Made by a program: the position numbers and the translations under genes
Shown here: positions 51,269-60,379 of the stretch, in pieces
How the letters are laid out: every line of letters starts with the position of its first letter
How positions within the stretch are numbered: position 1 is the first letter of the stretch
Source of the DNA: Actinacidiphila bryophytorum
Lineage (GTDB): Bacteria; Actinomycetota; Actinomycetes; Streptomycetales; Streptomycetaceae
Assembly (NCBI RefSeq): GCF_016916835.1
Contig: NZ_JAFFIX010000008.1
Location: 186,001 to 250,000 of the forward strand
Direction of reading: 5' to 3'
Length of the DNA stretch: 64,000 bases
The notes under the pieces: model-generated
Told to the model about the DNA's origin: nothing
What the model saw: the letters and a program-made list of their open reading frames with translations, nothing else
Databases searched by the model: none

Positions 51269-51770
51269 CGGCGCGGTTGCCGCCCGCCGCCGGATGTCCG
51301 ACATCGCGGCAGATGCCCCGACGTCCCGCCCGTGGACGGACGTGGCCGCAGGAATGCCCTTTTCTGCGGGACCGCACATCACGGTCGCAGACTCTGCACA
51401 CACGCCCTCCGCTTCTGCGCGTGACCGGCCGTGCAACCCGTGGGAAACGCAGGGGTGTTCGACCGCCGCGAGCCGCGGCCGGGCCGTTCCCACGGTGTAC
51501 GAATTCATGGGGGCAAACTGTGTGAAGAATTCGTCGGCACCATGTGCCGACACCCCGCACACCGCGCCGACCTGCATGTACCTGCGGCTGATGCCGGGTG
51601 GATCAGCGCGGTGCGACGTGCTTACATCGTGCGCCAAGCGGGACTTGAGCGAACGCTCTACGGAATTCCGGGTGCCGGCAAGGCGGTTGATTCGACCTGC
51701 CCTGACATCACCCCCTGTCCGGTCGAGAGAATTTTCGAACCATTCCGCACAACGAAGGGAATACGCAGTC
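51269..51770. other. Long intergenic region upstream of the peptide precursor gene
   Basis: This 502-bp stretch has no convincing gene and is less GC-rich than its surroundings. It contains the inverted repeat ACGAATTC (51499-51506) / GAATTCGT (51527-51534). The precursor frame stays open upstream through a Cys-containing stretch from an ATG at 51507, but there is no ribosome site there. A promoter for the export operon must lie here, but I could not define its boxes. Confidence 0.5.
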
Positions 51771-51977
51771 ATGCGCAAGGACTCCACCCCCCAGATCGAG
51801 ACCCGCGAGATTTCCGACGCCGACCTCGACGGCATCTCGGGCGGCATCCTCGCCCCGGTCCTGGACACCGTCTTCACCATCGACTCGATGCTGCCCACCG
51901 TGTCCGACGTGGCGGGTCTCGCCACCTCGGCGACCGGCCTGAACGTCGCCCCGCTGACCGGTCTCGCCGGTCTCTGA
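51771..51977 (+). CDS. Double-glycine leader precursor peptide of the NHLM export locus
   Basis: The 68-residue product has an acidic leader of 25 residues ending DADLDGISGG, the classic double-glycine cleavage signature for C39 peptidases. The predicted 43-residue core (Ile26-Leu68) has no Cys, Lys, Arg, Trp or Tyr, three Asp, nine Ser/Thr and many Leu/Ala/Val/Gly. It is therefore acidic and hydrophobic. Streptomyces peptides with the EISDADLD-type leader are often auto-annotated as type A2 lantipeptides, but without Cys no lanthionine can form. GAAGGGA lies 10 bases before the ATG. The export genes follow directly. Product and activity are unknown. Confidence 0.85.
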   Translation: MRKDSTPQIETREISDADLDGISGGILAPVLDTVFTIDSMLPTVSDVAGLATSATGLNVAPLTGLAGL

Positions 51978-51995
51978 GCGCACCGCACGACCATC

Positions 51996-52029
51996 CGTGG
52001 ACCCCGGGGACTGACACCCGGGGTCCACG
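51996..52029 (+). terminator. Strong hairpin between precursor and export genes
   Basis: A perfect 13-base stem (CGTGGACCCCGGG / CCCGGGGTCCACG) with an eight-base loop lies 19 bases after the precursor stop and 23 bases before the adaptor gene. It probably acts as a partial terminator or RNA-stabilising hairpin, giving more precursor than exporter transcript. Confidence 0.75.
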
Positions 52030-52052
52030 GGCCTGTCCAGGGAGGGACTCCG

Positions 52053-52853
52053 GTGGAATTCCGGCAGAAGGCGCTGTCCAGGCTCCGCTCGCCCGAGGAG
52101 CTGGATCTGCCGGTGCGGCTCGCCCGCCCGCAGGGGCTGCTGGCGCTGACCGTGGCGCTGGTCGTCATGGCCGGCGCGGGTGTGTGGGCGTTCGGCGGCT
52201 CGGTCGCGTCGCGGGTGACGGTGGCCGGCGTGCTGACCCACGGCCACGGCGGCTACGTGCTGCAGAGCCCGCTGGCCGGCCAGGTGGTACGGGTACGGGC
52301 CGCGGTCGGCGACCTGCTGGCGGCCGGGGCGCCGCTGCTCGACGTGCGGACCGCGGCAGGGGTGCAGCAGGTGCGGCTGGTCGAGGCGGGCCGGGTGACC
52401 TCGCTGCCCGCCGGTATCGGCTCCGTGGTCGCCGCGGGCAGCGCGGTCGCCGGGCTCGAACGCGCAGGGCAGGCGGACGACCCGCTGGAGGCGGTGCTCT
52501 ACCCGGTCGGCGGCGCCCCGCTGCCGGTCGGCGCCACCGTGGAGATGACGGTGCAGTCGGTGCCCGCGGGCCGCTACGGGGTGCTGCGCGGCAAGGTCGC
52601 CGGGGCCGGCGCCGTGCCGCAGAGCGCGCAGCAGATCGCCGACTTCCTCGGTGACGCGCGGCTCGGTGCCGCCTTCGCCGCGCACGGGGCGCCCTACGCG
52701 GTCACGGTGCGGCTGCTGCGCGACCCGCGGACGGCGACCGGCTACGGCTGGTCCTCGCGCGGCGGGCCGCCGACCGCGCCCGCCTCGCTGACCCCGGTGA
52801 GCGCTTCGGTGCTGCTGCCCGCGCAGCGCCCGATCGACTGGCTGCTGCCGTGA
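52053..52853 (+). CDS. NHLM-system HlyD-like secretion adaptor
   Basis: This 266-residue membrane-fusion-type protein has a short cytoplasmic N-terminus (FRQKALSRLRSPEELD), one membrane segment at about 29-50, and a biotinyl-lipoyl-like beta domain (SPLAGQVVRVRAAVGDLLAAG). It lacks the long coiled coil of Gram-negative HlyD, as in the NHLM bacteriocin secretion protein family. GGGAGGG precedes the GTG start. Its stop overlaps the next gene as GTGA, which implies translational coupling with the peptidase transporter. Confidence 0.85.
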   Translation: MEFRQKALSRLRSPEELDLPVRLARPQGLLALTVALVVMAGAGVWAFGGSVASRVTVAGVLTHGHGGYVLQSPLAGQVVRVRAAVGDLLAAGAPLLDVRTAAGVQQVRLVEAGRVTSLPAGIGSVVAAGSAVAGLERAGQADDPLEAVLYPVGGAPLPVGATVEMTVQSVPAGRYGVLRGKVAGAGAVPQSAQQIADFLGDARLGAAFAAHGAPYAVTVRLLRDPRTATGYGWSSRGGPPTAPASLTPVSASVLLPAQRPIDWLLP

Positions 52854-55090
52854 CCGCCCGGCACACCGGCCGCGCGGACGCGGCGGCCGCCGCTGGCCGG
52901 CACCGCCCGGGGCGCACCGGCAGGCGTGCGCGCCGGGTGCGCACCCCGAGCGTGCTGCAGATGGAGGCGGTGGAGTGCGGCGCCGCGGCCCTGGCGATGG
53001 TGCTCGGCCACCACGGCCGCCATGTGCCGCTGGAGGAGCTGCGGGTGGCCTGCGGTGTCTCGCGCGACGGCTCGCGGGCCGGCAATCTCCTCAAGGCGGC
53101 CCGCGGCTACGGCCTGCAGGCCAAGGGCATGCAGATGGAGCCGGCCGCGCTGGCGGAACTGCCGCCGCCTTCCGTCCTGTTCTGGGAGTTCAACCACTAC
53201 GTCGTGTACGAGGGCACAGGCCGCCACCTGGGGCGGCGCGGGGTGCACCTCAACGACCCGGCGCGGGGGCGGCGGTTCGTGACGCCCGCGGAGTTCGACG
53301 CGGGTTTCACCGGTGTGGTGCTCACCTTCGAGCCGGGTGAGGGCTTCGTGCGGGCCGGCCGCAGGCCGGGCATCGTCCGCGGGCTGCCGGCCCGGCTGCG
53401 CGGCACCGGCGCGGCCATGGCGGCGGCGGTGCTGGCCAGCCTGCTGCTGGTCGTGGTCGGCGCGGCGGCGCCCGCGCTGAGCCGCACGTACATCGACGGC
53501 TTCCTGCTCGGCGGGCGCTCGTCGCTGCTGGGCACCCTGCTGACCGCGATGGCCGTCGTGGTGGGCCTCACCGCGGCGCTGACCTGGGTGCAGCAGTCGA
53601 ACCTGCTGCACGGGCGGGTGGTGTCGGGCACGCTGGGCAGCGCCCGCTTCATGCGGCACCTGTTGCGGCTGCCGGTGCGCTTCTTCGCGCAGCACAGCCC
53701 CGCCGACCTGGTGCAGCGCCTGCAGTCCAACGACAGTGTCGCCGAGACGCTGGCCAGGGACCTGGCGGCGGCCGGGGTGGACGCGGTCGTGGTGCTGCTC
53801 TACGCGGCCCTGCTGTGGACCTACGACCGGCAACTGACCGTGCTGGGCGTGCTGATCGCGCTGCTCAACGTGGCGGCGATGCGGGTGGTCGTACGGCTGC
53901 GCGCCACGGGGACGCGCAAACTGCGGGCGGACACCGCCCGGTTGACCAACACCGCCTACAGCGGGCTGCAGTTGATCGAGACGATGAAGGCCACCGGCGG
54001 TGAGGACGGCTACTTCCGGCGCTGGGCGGGTCAGCACGCGGCCACCTTGGAGGGCAGGCAGCGGCTGGGTGTGCCCGGTGCGGCGCTCGCGGTCGTCGCA
54101 CCGGCGCTTGCCGCGCTGAACAGCGCGCTGATCCTGCTGATCGGCGGGCGCCGGGCGGTCGCCGGCGGCATCTCGGTGGGCTTGCTGGTCGCCTTCCAGG
54201 CGCTGGTGACGAGCTTCACCGCACCGGTCACCCGGCTCAGTGCGGTCGCCGGGCGGGCGCAGGACTTCGCCGCGGACGTCGCCCGGCTCAGGGACGTGGA
54301 GAACTTCCCCGTCGACCCGGTCCACTCCCCCGCCCGGGCGGCGGCCGCCGCGGCGCAGGCCGGGCACCGGGCCGCGGGCCATGTCGCCCTGGAGGGCGTC
54401 GACTTCGGCTACAGCCCGCTCGACCCGCCGCTGCTGACCGGCTTCTCCCTGGCGGTGGGGCCGGGCCGCCAGGTGGCGCTGGTCGGCGGCTCGGGAAGCG
54501 GCAAGTCGACCGTGGCCCGGCTGGTCTGCGGGCTGTACGAGCCGACCCGCGGCACGGTGCGCATCGACGGGCGCGCGCTGGCGGAACTGCCGCGCAGCGT
54601 GCTGTCCGCGTCGGTGGCCTTCGTCGACCAGGACGTCTTCCTCTTCGAGGGCACGGTCCGCGACAACGTGGCGCTGTGGGACCCCTCGGTCACCGACGCG
54701 GCGGTGACGGCAGCCCTCGCGGACGCCGCCGTCCTCGACGTGGTCGCCCGGCGTCCCGGCGGCATCCGCTGCCGCGTGGAGCAGGACGGCCGCAACTTCT
54801 CCGGCGGCCAGCGCCAGCGCCTGGAGATCGCCCGCGCCCTGGTCCGCGACCCCGCGGTGCTGGTGCTCGACGAGGTGACCAGCGCCCTGGACGCCGAGAC
54901 CGAGCGCCTGATCATCGACAACCTGCGGCGGCGCGGCTGTGCGCGGGTGGTCGTGGCCCACCGGCTGAGCACGGTCCGCGACAGCGACGAGATCGTCGTC
55001 CTCGACCGCGGCACGATCGTCGAACGCGGCCGCCACGAGGCCCTGGTGGCCGCGGGCGGCGCCTACGCCGACCTGGTCAGGGAGCACTGA
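52850..55090 (+). CDS. NHLM-type peptidase-containing ABC transporter
   Basis: This 746-residue transporter should cleave the leader after Gly-Gly and export the core. The N-terminal C39 peptidase has Cys43 (VECGAAAL), His116 (FNHYVVY) and Asp136 (LNDPARG), all intact. Then come a six-segment membrane domain and an ATPase with Walker A GGSGSGKST, signature FSGGQRQRLEIARAL and Walker B VLVLDEVTSALD. The match is to the NHLM bacteriocin system peptidase/ATP-binding family (TIGR03796 type). It overlaps the adaptor gene and is followed one base later by the second transporter. Confidence 0.92.
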   Translation: MTARHTGRADAAAAAGRHRPGRTGRRARRVRTPSVLQMEAVECGAAALAMVLGHHGRHVPLEELRVACGVSRDGSRAGNLLKAARGYGLQAKGMQMEPAALAELPPPSVLFWEFNHYVVYEGTGRHLGRRGVHLNDPARGRRFVTPAEFDAGFTGVVLTFEPGEGFVRAGRRPGIVRGLPARLRGTGAAMAAAVLASLLLVVVGAAAPALSRTYIDGFLLGGRSSLLGTLLTAMAVVVGLTAALTWVQQSNLLHGRVVSGTLGSARFMRHLLRLPVRFFAQHSPADLVQRLQSNDSVAETLARDLAAAGVDAVVVLLYAALLWTYDRQLTVLGVLIALLNVAAMRVVVRLRATGTRKLRADTARLTNTAYSGLQLIETMKATGGEDGYFRRWAGQHAATLEGRQRLGVPGAALAVVAPALAALNSALILLIGGRRAVAGGISVGLLVAFQALVTSFTAPVTRLSAVAGRAQDFAADVARLRDVENFPVDPVHSPARAAAAAAQAGHRAAGHVALEGVDFGYSPLDPPLLTGFSLAVGPGRQVALVGGSGSGKSTVARLVCGLYEPTRGTVRIDGRALAELPRSVLSASVAFVDQDVFLFEGTVRDNVALWDPSVTDAAVTAALADAAVLDVVARRPGGIRCRVEQDGRNFSGGQRQRLEIARALVRDPAVLVLDEVTSALDAETERLIIDNLRRRGCARVVVAHRLSTVRDSDEIVVLDRGTIVERGRHEALVAAGGAYADLVREH

Positions 55091-55091
55091 G

Positions 55092-57992
55092 ATGACCCAC
55101 CCACCGGGCACCTTCCCCGCACCGCCCGAGGACACCGCCCCGGGCGGGCACGACGCCGGGCAGCTGCCGTACGGCGGCGGCGCTCCGTATACCGGCGGGC
55201 AGACGGGGTACGGGAGCGGCGACCCGGTCCTCGCCGTGCTGGGCGGCTTCGGGGCTGAGGTCGACTGCACGGGGGTGGGCAGTCTGGGGCTGGCGGGCGC
55301 GGACGGGGTGTGGCTGGTCACCGCCGGCGCCGTGGACCTCTTCGCCGTCGCGGGGGACGGGCAGGGGCGCTGGCACTTCCTGGGGCGGCTCGCGGCCGGT
55401 ACCGCGGTGCTGGGGCCGCCGCCCGGGCCGCACCACACGCTGGTCGGGCGCCCGCTGCCCGGGTGCGGGCTGCGGCGGATCGCCCTGCGCGAGCTGTTCG
55501 CCGACCCGTACGCGCCGCCGTACGCCGCAGGCAGCGGGCCGCTGGGCCCGCTGGAGCAGGCGTTCGCACTGGGCGTCGGGCGCGGGCTGCGGCTGATGTT
55601 CGAGGCGCGGGTCGACGGGCGGCCCGCGACCGGGGCCGCGTCGGCGCAGGACGACATCGAGTGGGTGCCGGTCGAGCCGGGCAGCGTACGGGACGGTGCC
55701 GTGTACGGCGCCGAGTCCGCCGGGCAGCTGCTGGTCGACGGGGCGATGTGGCAGCGCATGGTCAGGCAGCAGTCGCGGCTGCTGCTGGCCCTCGGGCGGT
55801 GGATCGAGCAGGTCGAGCGCGCCCACGAGGAGCGGGCCGCCGCAGGGACGCGGGCGGGCGAGGCCGCGGGCGCGCGGGCCGACCGGCTGCTGCTGGCCGC
55901 GCTCGACGGGCCGGGCCGGGACTCCGGCGGCGCCGCCGACGCGACGCTCGCGGTGTGCCGGCTGGTCGCGGCGGCCGGCGGCATCGAGGTGACCGAGCCC
56001 GCGGGCGGCGGGGCGGGCAGCCGGCTGGGTCCCGTGGAGCGCATCGCGGTCGCCTCGGGCTTGCGCACCCGCGAGGTCGGGCTGGGCGGGCGCTGGTGGC
56101 GTACGGACGCCGGCCCCCTGGTGGGCAGCAGGGCGGCGTCCGGGGCGCCGGTGGCGCTGCTGTGGGGGCGCGGCGGCTACCGGGCGGTGGACCCGGCGAG
56201 CGGGCGTACGACCAGGGTCGGCCCGGCGAACGCGGCGGGTTTCGCCCCGCAGGCGGTGATGTTCTACCGCCCGCTGCCCGCGCGGGCGGTGTCCACGCGC
56301 GGGCTGCTGCGCTTCGGGCTGCGCGGCACCGGCGCCGACCTGTGGCGGCTGCTGGCCGGCAGCCTGGTCGCGGTCGGGCTCGGGGCGCTGGTGCCGCTGG
56401 CGACCGGGCGGGTGCTGGGCAGTTATGTGCCGCAGGGCGAGAACGGGCTGATCGTGCAGGCCGCCCTCGCGGTCGTGGCGGCCACCGTGGTGTCCGCGGC
56501 CTTCATGCTGGTGCAGAACATCGCGGTGCTGCGGCTCGAAGGCCGCATCGAGGCGACACTGCAACCGGCCGTCTGGGACCGGCTGTTGCGGCTGCCGACG
56601 GGCTTCTTCGCCCACCGGTCCACCGGTGAGCTGGCGAGCGCCGCGATGGGCGTGAGCGCGATCCGCAAGGTGCTCTCCGGCACGGCATCGGTCGCGGTGC
56701 AGTCCGGTACGGTCGCGGCGGTCAACCTGGTGCTGCTGCTGTGCTACAGCGTGCCGCTTGCGCTGGCCGCGCTCGGCATGCTGGCGGTCGTGGCCGCGGT
56801 GCTGCTGACCGCGGGCCTTGCCCAACTGCGGTGGCAGCGGCAGCTGGTGGAGCTGGGCAACCGGCTCAACAACCAGGCCTTCCAGACCCTGCGGGGACTG
56901 CCGAAGCTGCGGGTCGCCGCGGCGGAGAGCTTCGCCTATGCCGCATGGGCCGCGGACTTCGCGCGCAGCCGCGAACTGCAGCGCAAGGCCGGGCGGATCG
57001 GGAACGCGGCGACCGTCGTCAACGCCGTCTACCTGCCGCTGTGCACGCTCGCGGTCTTCGCGCTGCTCGCGGGTCCCGCCCGCGGCAGCCTGTCGGCGGC
57101 GGGCTTCCTGACCTTCAACTCGGCGGCCACGATGATGCTCTCGTCCGCGGGCCAGCTCACCGGGGCGCTGCTGTCGGCGGTTTCCGTGCTGCCGATGGTC
57201 GAGCAGCTGCGCCCTGTGCTGGACGCGGCGCCCGAGGTGCCGGCCGGCCGCACGCAGCCCGGTGAGCTGTCCGGTGCGGTCGAGGCCGTCGCGGTGTCCT
57301 ACCGCTACCTGGGCGAGGGTCCCGCCGCGCTGGACGAGGTGTCGCTGCGGGTGGCGCCCGGCGAGTTCGTGGCGGTCGTCGGGCCGAGCGGCTGCGGCAA
57401 GTCGACGCTGCTGCGGCTGCTGATCGGCTTCGACTCCCCCGGCGCGGGCAGCGTCCGCTACGACGGCCAGGACCTGGCCGCACTGGACCTGGCGGCGGTG
57501 CGCCGGCAGTGCGGGGTGGTGCTGCAGCACGCGCAGCCCTTCAGCGGCTCGGTCCTGGACTGCATACGCGGCGGTGGCACGTACTCGCTGGAGGAGGCGT
57601 GGCAGGCCGCCGCGATGGCCGGGCTCGCCGAGGACATCAAGGCGATGCCGATGGGCATGCACACCGTGCTGCCGGACGGCGGCGCTGCGGTGTCCGGCGG
57701 GCAGCGCCAGCGGCTCATGATCGCGCAGGCGCTGATCCGCCGTCCGCGGATCCTCTTCCTCGACGAGGCGACCAGCGCGCTGGACAACGCCACGCAGCGC
57801 ACCGTCATCGACAGCACCCGCGCCCTGCGGGCCACCAGGATCGTCGTCGCCCACCGGCTGTCCACGGTGCTCGACGCGGACCGGGTCGTCGTGATGGACG
57901 CGGGCCGCATCGTCCAGCAGGGACCGCCCGCCGCCCTGCTGGCCGACACCGCGGGCCCCTTCCACGCGCTGGTCCGCCGCCAGACGCTGTGA
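55092..57992 (+). CDS. NHLM-type second ABC transporter subunit
   Basis: This 966-residue protein has a long cytoplasmic N-terminal region (about 1-400, with a Gly/Pro-rich start and a cyclic-nucleotide-binding-like beta segment), a membrane domain (about 410-700) and an ATPase with GPSGCGKSTLL, VSGGQRQRLMIAQAL and ILFLDEATSALD. It has no peptidase domain. This is the NHLM ABC transporter permease/ATP-binding partner (TIGR03797 type), expected to form a heterodimer with the C39 transporter. The ATG follows the previous stop after one base. Confidence 0.92.
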   Translation: MTHPPGTFPAPPEDTAPGGHDAGQLPYGGGAPYTGGQTGYGSGDPVLAVLGGFGAEVDCTGVGSLGLAGADGVWLVTAGAVDLFAVAGDGQGRWHFLGRLAAGTAVLGPPPGPHHTLVGRPLPGCGLRRIALRELFADPYAPPYAAGSGPLGPLEQAFALGVGRGLRLMFEARVDGRPATGAASAQDDIEWVPVEPGSVRDGAVYGAESAGQLLVDGAMWQRMVRQQSRLLLALGRWIEQVERAHEERAAAGTRAGEAAGARADRLLLAALDGPGRDSGGAADATLAVCRLVAAAGGIEVTEPAGGGAGSRLGPVERIAVASGLRTREVGLGGRWWRTDAGPLVGSRAASGAPVALLWGRGGYRAVDPASGRTTRVGPANAAGFAPQAVMFYRPLPARAVSTRGLLRFGLRGTGADLWRLLAGSLVAVGLGALVPLATGRVLGSYVPQGENGLIVQAALAVVAATVVSAAFMLVQNIAVLRLEGRIEATLQPAVWDRLLRLPTGFFAHRSTGELASAAMGVSAIRKVLSGTASVAVQSGTVAAVNLVLLLCYSVPLALAALGMLAVVAAVLLTAGLAQLRWQRQLVELGNRLNNQAFQTLRGLPKLRVAAAESFAYAAWAADFARSRELQRKAGRIGNAATVVNAVYLPLCTLAVFALLAGPARGSLSAAGFLTFNSAATMMLSSAGQLTGALLSAVSVLPMVEQLRPVLDAAPEVPAGRTQPGELSGAVEAVAVSYRYLGEGPAALDEVSLRVAPGEFVAVVGPSGCGKSTLLRLLIGFDSPGAGSVRYDGQDLAALDLAAVRRQCGVVLQHAQPFSGSVLDCIRGGGTYSLEEAWQAAAMAGLAEDIKAMPMGMHTVLPDGGAAVSGGQRQRLMIAQALIRRPRILFLDEATSALDNATQRTVIDSTRALRATRIVVAHRLSTVLDADRVVVMDAGRIVQQGPPAALLADTAGPFHALVRRQTL

Positions 57993-58040
57993 CGGCGGCC
58001 CCGCGGCGGGCCGCGGCCCCGGGCACGGCAGGATGGCCCG

Positions 58041-58985
58041 ATGACCGACTTCCTGACCATCGGCGAGAGCGTCGCCGACATCGTCCGCACCCCCGGCAGG
58101 CCCGATGTCGCGCATCCCGGCGGGAGTTCCGCGAACGTCGCCTACGGGCTGGCCCGGCTGGGGCGCCGCGCCGCGCTGCTCACCCAGATCGGGCAGGACG
58201 AGGCGGGGCGGCTCATCCGCGACCACCTGGTGTCCGCGGGGGTGGAGCTGCTGACCGACGGGCAGCGGGGCGCGGCCACACCCACCGCGGTGGTGACGCT
58301 GGACGGGCAGGGGGCCGCCTCGTACGACTTCGCCATCGGCTGGACCCTGCGGCCGGTGGAGGTGCCGGCGGGCGTACGGCATGTGCACCTCGGGTCGATC
58401 GGTGCGGTGCAGCCGCCGGGCGCCGCCGCGGCACTCGAGGTGACCGCCGGGCTGCGGGCGTCGGCGACGGTCAGCTACGACCCGAACGTGCGCCCGGCGC
58501 TGCTGGGCGACCGGGCGCGGGCGGCGGAGCGGGTGGAGCGGTGCGTGGCGCTCAGCGACGTGGTCAAGGCCAGCGACGAGGATCTGCGGTGGCTGTACCC
58601 GGGCGAGCCGGCCGGCGAGGTGGCGCGGCGCTGGCTCGGGCTCGGCCCGGCCGCGGTCTTCGTGACGCTCGGCGCGCAGGGCGCCCTGGCCTTCACCGCT
58701 GCCGGGCAGGTCTCCGCCGCCCCGGTGCCGGTCGAGGTCGCCGACACGGTGGGGGCGGGCGACGCCTTCATGGCCGCCGCGCTCGACACGATGGCCGCGC
58801 TCGGGCTGACCGGTGCCACGGCCCGCGCCGGCCTCGCGGCCGGCCTCGACGGCCCGGCGCTGGCCGCGATGCTGCACCGGGCGGGCGCGGCGGCGGCCCT
58901 GACCGTCTCCCGGGCGGGCGCGAACCCGCCGGACGCGGCGGAGCTGGCAGCGGCCCTGGAGGCGGCGGGCTCAGTCGGCCAGTGA
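58041..58985 (+). CDS. PfkB-family carbohydrate kinase
   Basis: This 314-residue ribokinase-fold enzyme has the N-terminal GGSSANVAYGLARLG signature and the C-terminal ATP/catalytic motif DTVGAGDAF with the catalytic Asp. It phosphorylates a sugar or nucleoside; closest in appearance to fructokinase-like members. It lies 48 bp after the export operon on the same strand and could be co-transcribed, but nothing links it to the peptide. Its 3' end overlaps the convergent peroxidase gene by 15 bases. Confidence 0.88.
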   Translation: MTDFLTIGESVADIVRTPGRPDVAHPGGSSANVAYGLARLGRRAALLTQIGQDEAGRLIRDHLVSAGVELLTDGQRGAATPTAVVTLDGQGAASYDFAIGWTLRPVEVPAGVRHVHLGSIGAVQPPGAAAALEVTAGLRASATVSYDPNVRPALLGDRARAAERVERCVALSDVVKASDEDLRWLYPGEPAGEVARRWLGLGPAAVFVTLGAQGALAFTAAGQVSAAPVPVEVADTVGAGDAFMAAALDTMAALGLTGATARAGLAAGLDGPALAAMLHRAGAAAALTVSRAGANPPDAAELAAALEAAGSVGQ

Positions 58986-59885
58986 GTCGAGGGTGTCGGC
59001 GGCTGGGGCGAAGAAGAGGGTGCCGGTGACCGGGGTGGAGAAGTCGAGGATGCGGTCGTGCTCGGTGGCGCCGTCGCCGAGGAACATGTGCCGCAGCATC
59101 TCCTCGGTCACCGCGGGGGTGCGCGCGTAGCCGATGAAGTAGGTGCCGAACTCGCCACTGCCGGGGCTGCCGAAGGGCATGTTGTCGCGGAGGATCTTCC
59201 GCTCGCTGCCGTCGGGGCCGGTGATCGTGTTCAGCTCGACGTGCGAGCCGGGGGTGCCGGTCTCGACGTTGGTGAGTTTGCGGCGGCCGACGATGTGCTC
59301 CTGCTGCTCGACCGTGAGCGCGTTCCAGGCGTCGAGGTCGTGCAGGTACTTCTGCACGATCACATAGGAGCCGCCCGCCGCGCCGGGGTCCTCCTCGCCG
59401 ACGAGTACGGCGTCGGCGGCCTCGGCGCCGACCGGGTTCTCCGTGCCGTCCACGAAGCCGAGCAGGTCGCGCTGGTCCAGGTAGGCGAAGCCCTGCACCT
59501 CGTCGGCGACGCCGACCGAGCCGCGCAGCCGCGCCATGATCTCGGTGGCCAGCGAGAAGCACAGGTCCTGCCGGGTGGCGCGGATGTGGAGGAGCAGGTC
59601 GCCAGGGGTGGCGGGCGCGCTGTGCCTGGCGCCGTGCAGCTCGGCGAAGGGGTGCAGCTCCGCGGGCCGCGCCAAGCCGGGGAGCAGCCGGTCCCAGACG
59701 TCCGAGCCGATCCCGGCGACGACGCTCAGCTCGCCCGCGGGGTGGCCGAAGCCGACCGCGCGCTGCAGCCCGGCCAGGTCGCCGAGCAGATCGCGCACGG
59801 CCGGTTCGCCGCCCTGGTCGACGGTGAGCACGAGGAAGACAGAAGCGGTGGTCAGCGGGCTGAGCACTGGCTGCGGAGTCGGCAT
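58971..59885 (-). CDS. Dye-decolourising (DyP-type) heme peroxidase
   Basis: This 304-residue type B-like DyP peroxidase has the distal GXXDG motif in LGFVDGTENP, the proximal His in GSHVEL and the distal Arg in LRDNMPFG. It has no Tat signal, so it is cytoplasmic or encapsulin-loaded, but no encapsulin gene is adjacent. It oxidises dyes, phenols or porphyrin-type substrates with hydrogen peroxide. The ATG at 59885 fits the family. Confidence 0.92.
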   Translation of the reverse strand: MPTPQPVLSPLTTASVFLVLTVDQGGEPAVRDLLGDLAGLQRAVGFGHPAGELSVVAGIGSDVWDRLLPGLARPAELHPFAELHGARHSAPATPGDLLLHIRATRQDLCFSLATEIMARLRGSVGVADEVQGFAYLDQRDLLGFVDGTENPVGAEAADAVLVGEEDPGAAGGSYVIVQKYLHDLDAWNALTVEQQEHIVGRRKLTNVETGTPGSHVELNTITGPDGSERKILRDNMPFGSPGSGEFGTYFIGYARTPAVTEEMLRHMFLGDGATEHDRILDFSTPVTGTLFFAPAADTLDSLAD

Positions 59886-60030
59886 GGCCCCATCGTGGCA
59901 CGCCCCGCTTGCGGCAGGGGGGCCGAGGGGTTTGAGTGAGGAGTACCCCCTGTTTTACCCAGGGGACCCTCCACACCGGCGGGTCGGCCGGCCAGACCGG
60001 CCACGGCACCGGTGAGCGAGAGGAGCAGCC

Positions 60031-60348
60031 ATGGCACACCACAAGTCCAACACGGCCGTCGAGGGCGACCCGGACACCGGCCACAGCCGCGGGATGCCGG
60101 AACGCCCCGACAAGGACGAGCTGGAGCAGCGTACGGAGGCCGACCGCCAGGAGGTGGCCGCGGCGGTGGCCGCGCAGACCCGGCAGGCGCCGGAGGCGCA
60201 CATCGACGAGTGGACGCAGCGGCTGGTCAACTTGGCACCCGAGATGCCGCGCGAGCAGGCGCGGAGCTTCGTGCACGACCTCTACTTCGCCGCGCAGCGG
60301 GCGCTGGACAGGGAGGTCTGGGAGGCGGACTTCGAGCGCGACGAGTAG
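60031..60348 (+). CDS. Small hydrophilic protein of unknown function
   Basis: This 105-residue charged protein has no membrane segment. The first 45 residues are probably disordered and rich in Asp/Glu/Lys, and the C-terminal half is helical (IDEWTQRLVNLAPEMPREQA, FVHDLYFAAQRALDREVW). I do not recognise a family. GAGAGGAG precedes the ATG. It is divergent from the peroxidase across 145 bp containing TACCCCC/GGGGTA-like bases that could be a general-stress promoter, though I cannot confirm this. Confidence 0.7.
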   Translation: MAHHKSNTAVEGDPDTGHSRGMPERPDKDELEQRTEADRQEVAAAVAAQTRQAPEAHIDEWTQRLVNLAPEMPREQARSFVHDLYFAAQRALDREVWEADFERDE

Positions 60349-60379
60349 GCCGCGGCGCGGCAGGGAGCCCGACATGAGC

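Noticed and set aside
51771..51977. Lanthipeptide precursor
   Set aside because: The leader resembles peptides often auto-labelled type A2 lantipeptide, but the core has no cysteine and no lanthionine synthetase is nearby.
58041..58985. PfkB kinase as a tailoring enzyme of the peptide locus
   Set aside because: It is only 48 bp downstream, but the family phosphorylates sugars and nucleosides and nothing links it to the precursor. Proximity alone is not enough.
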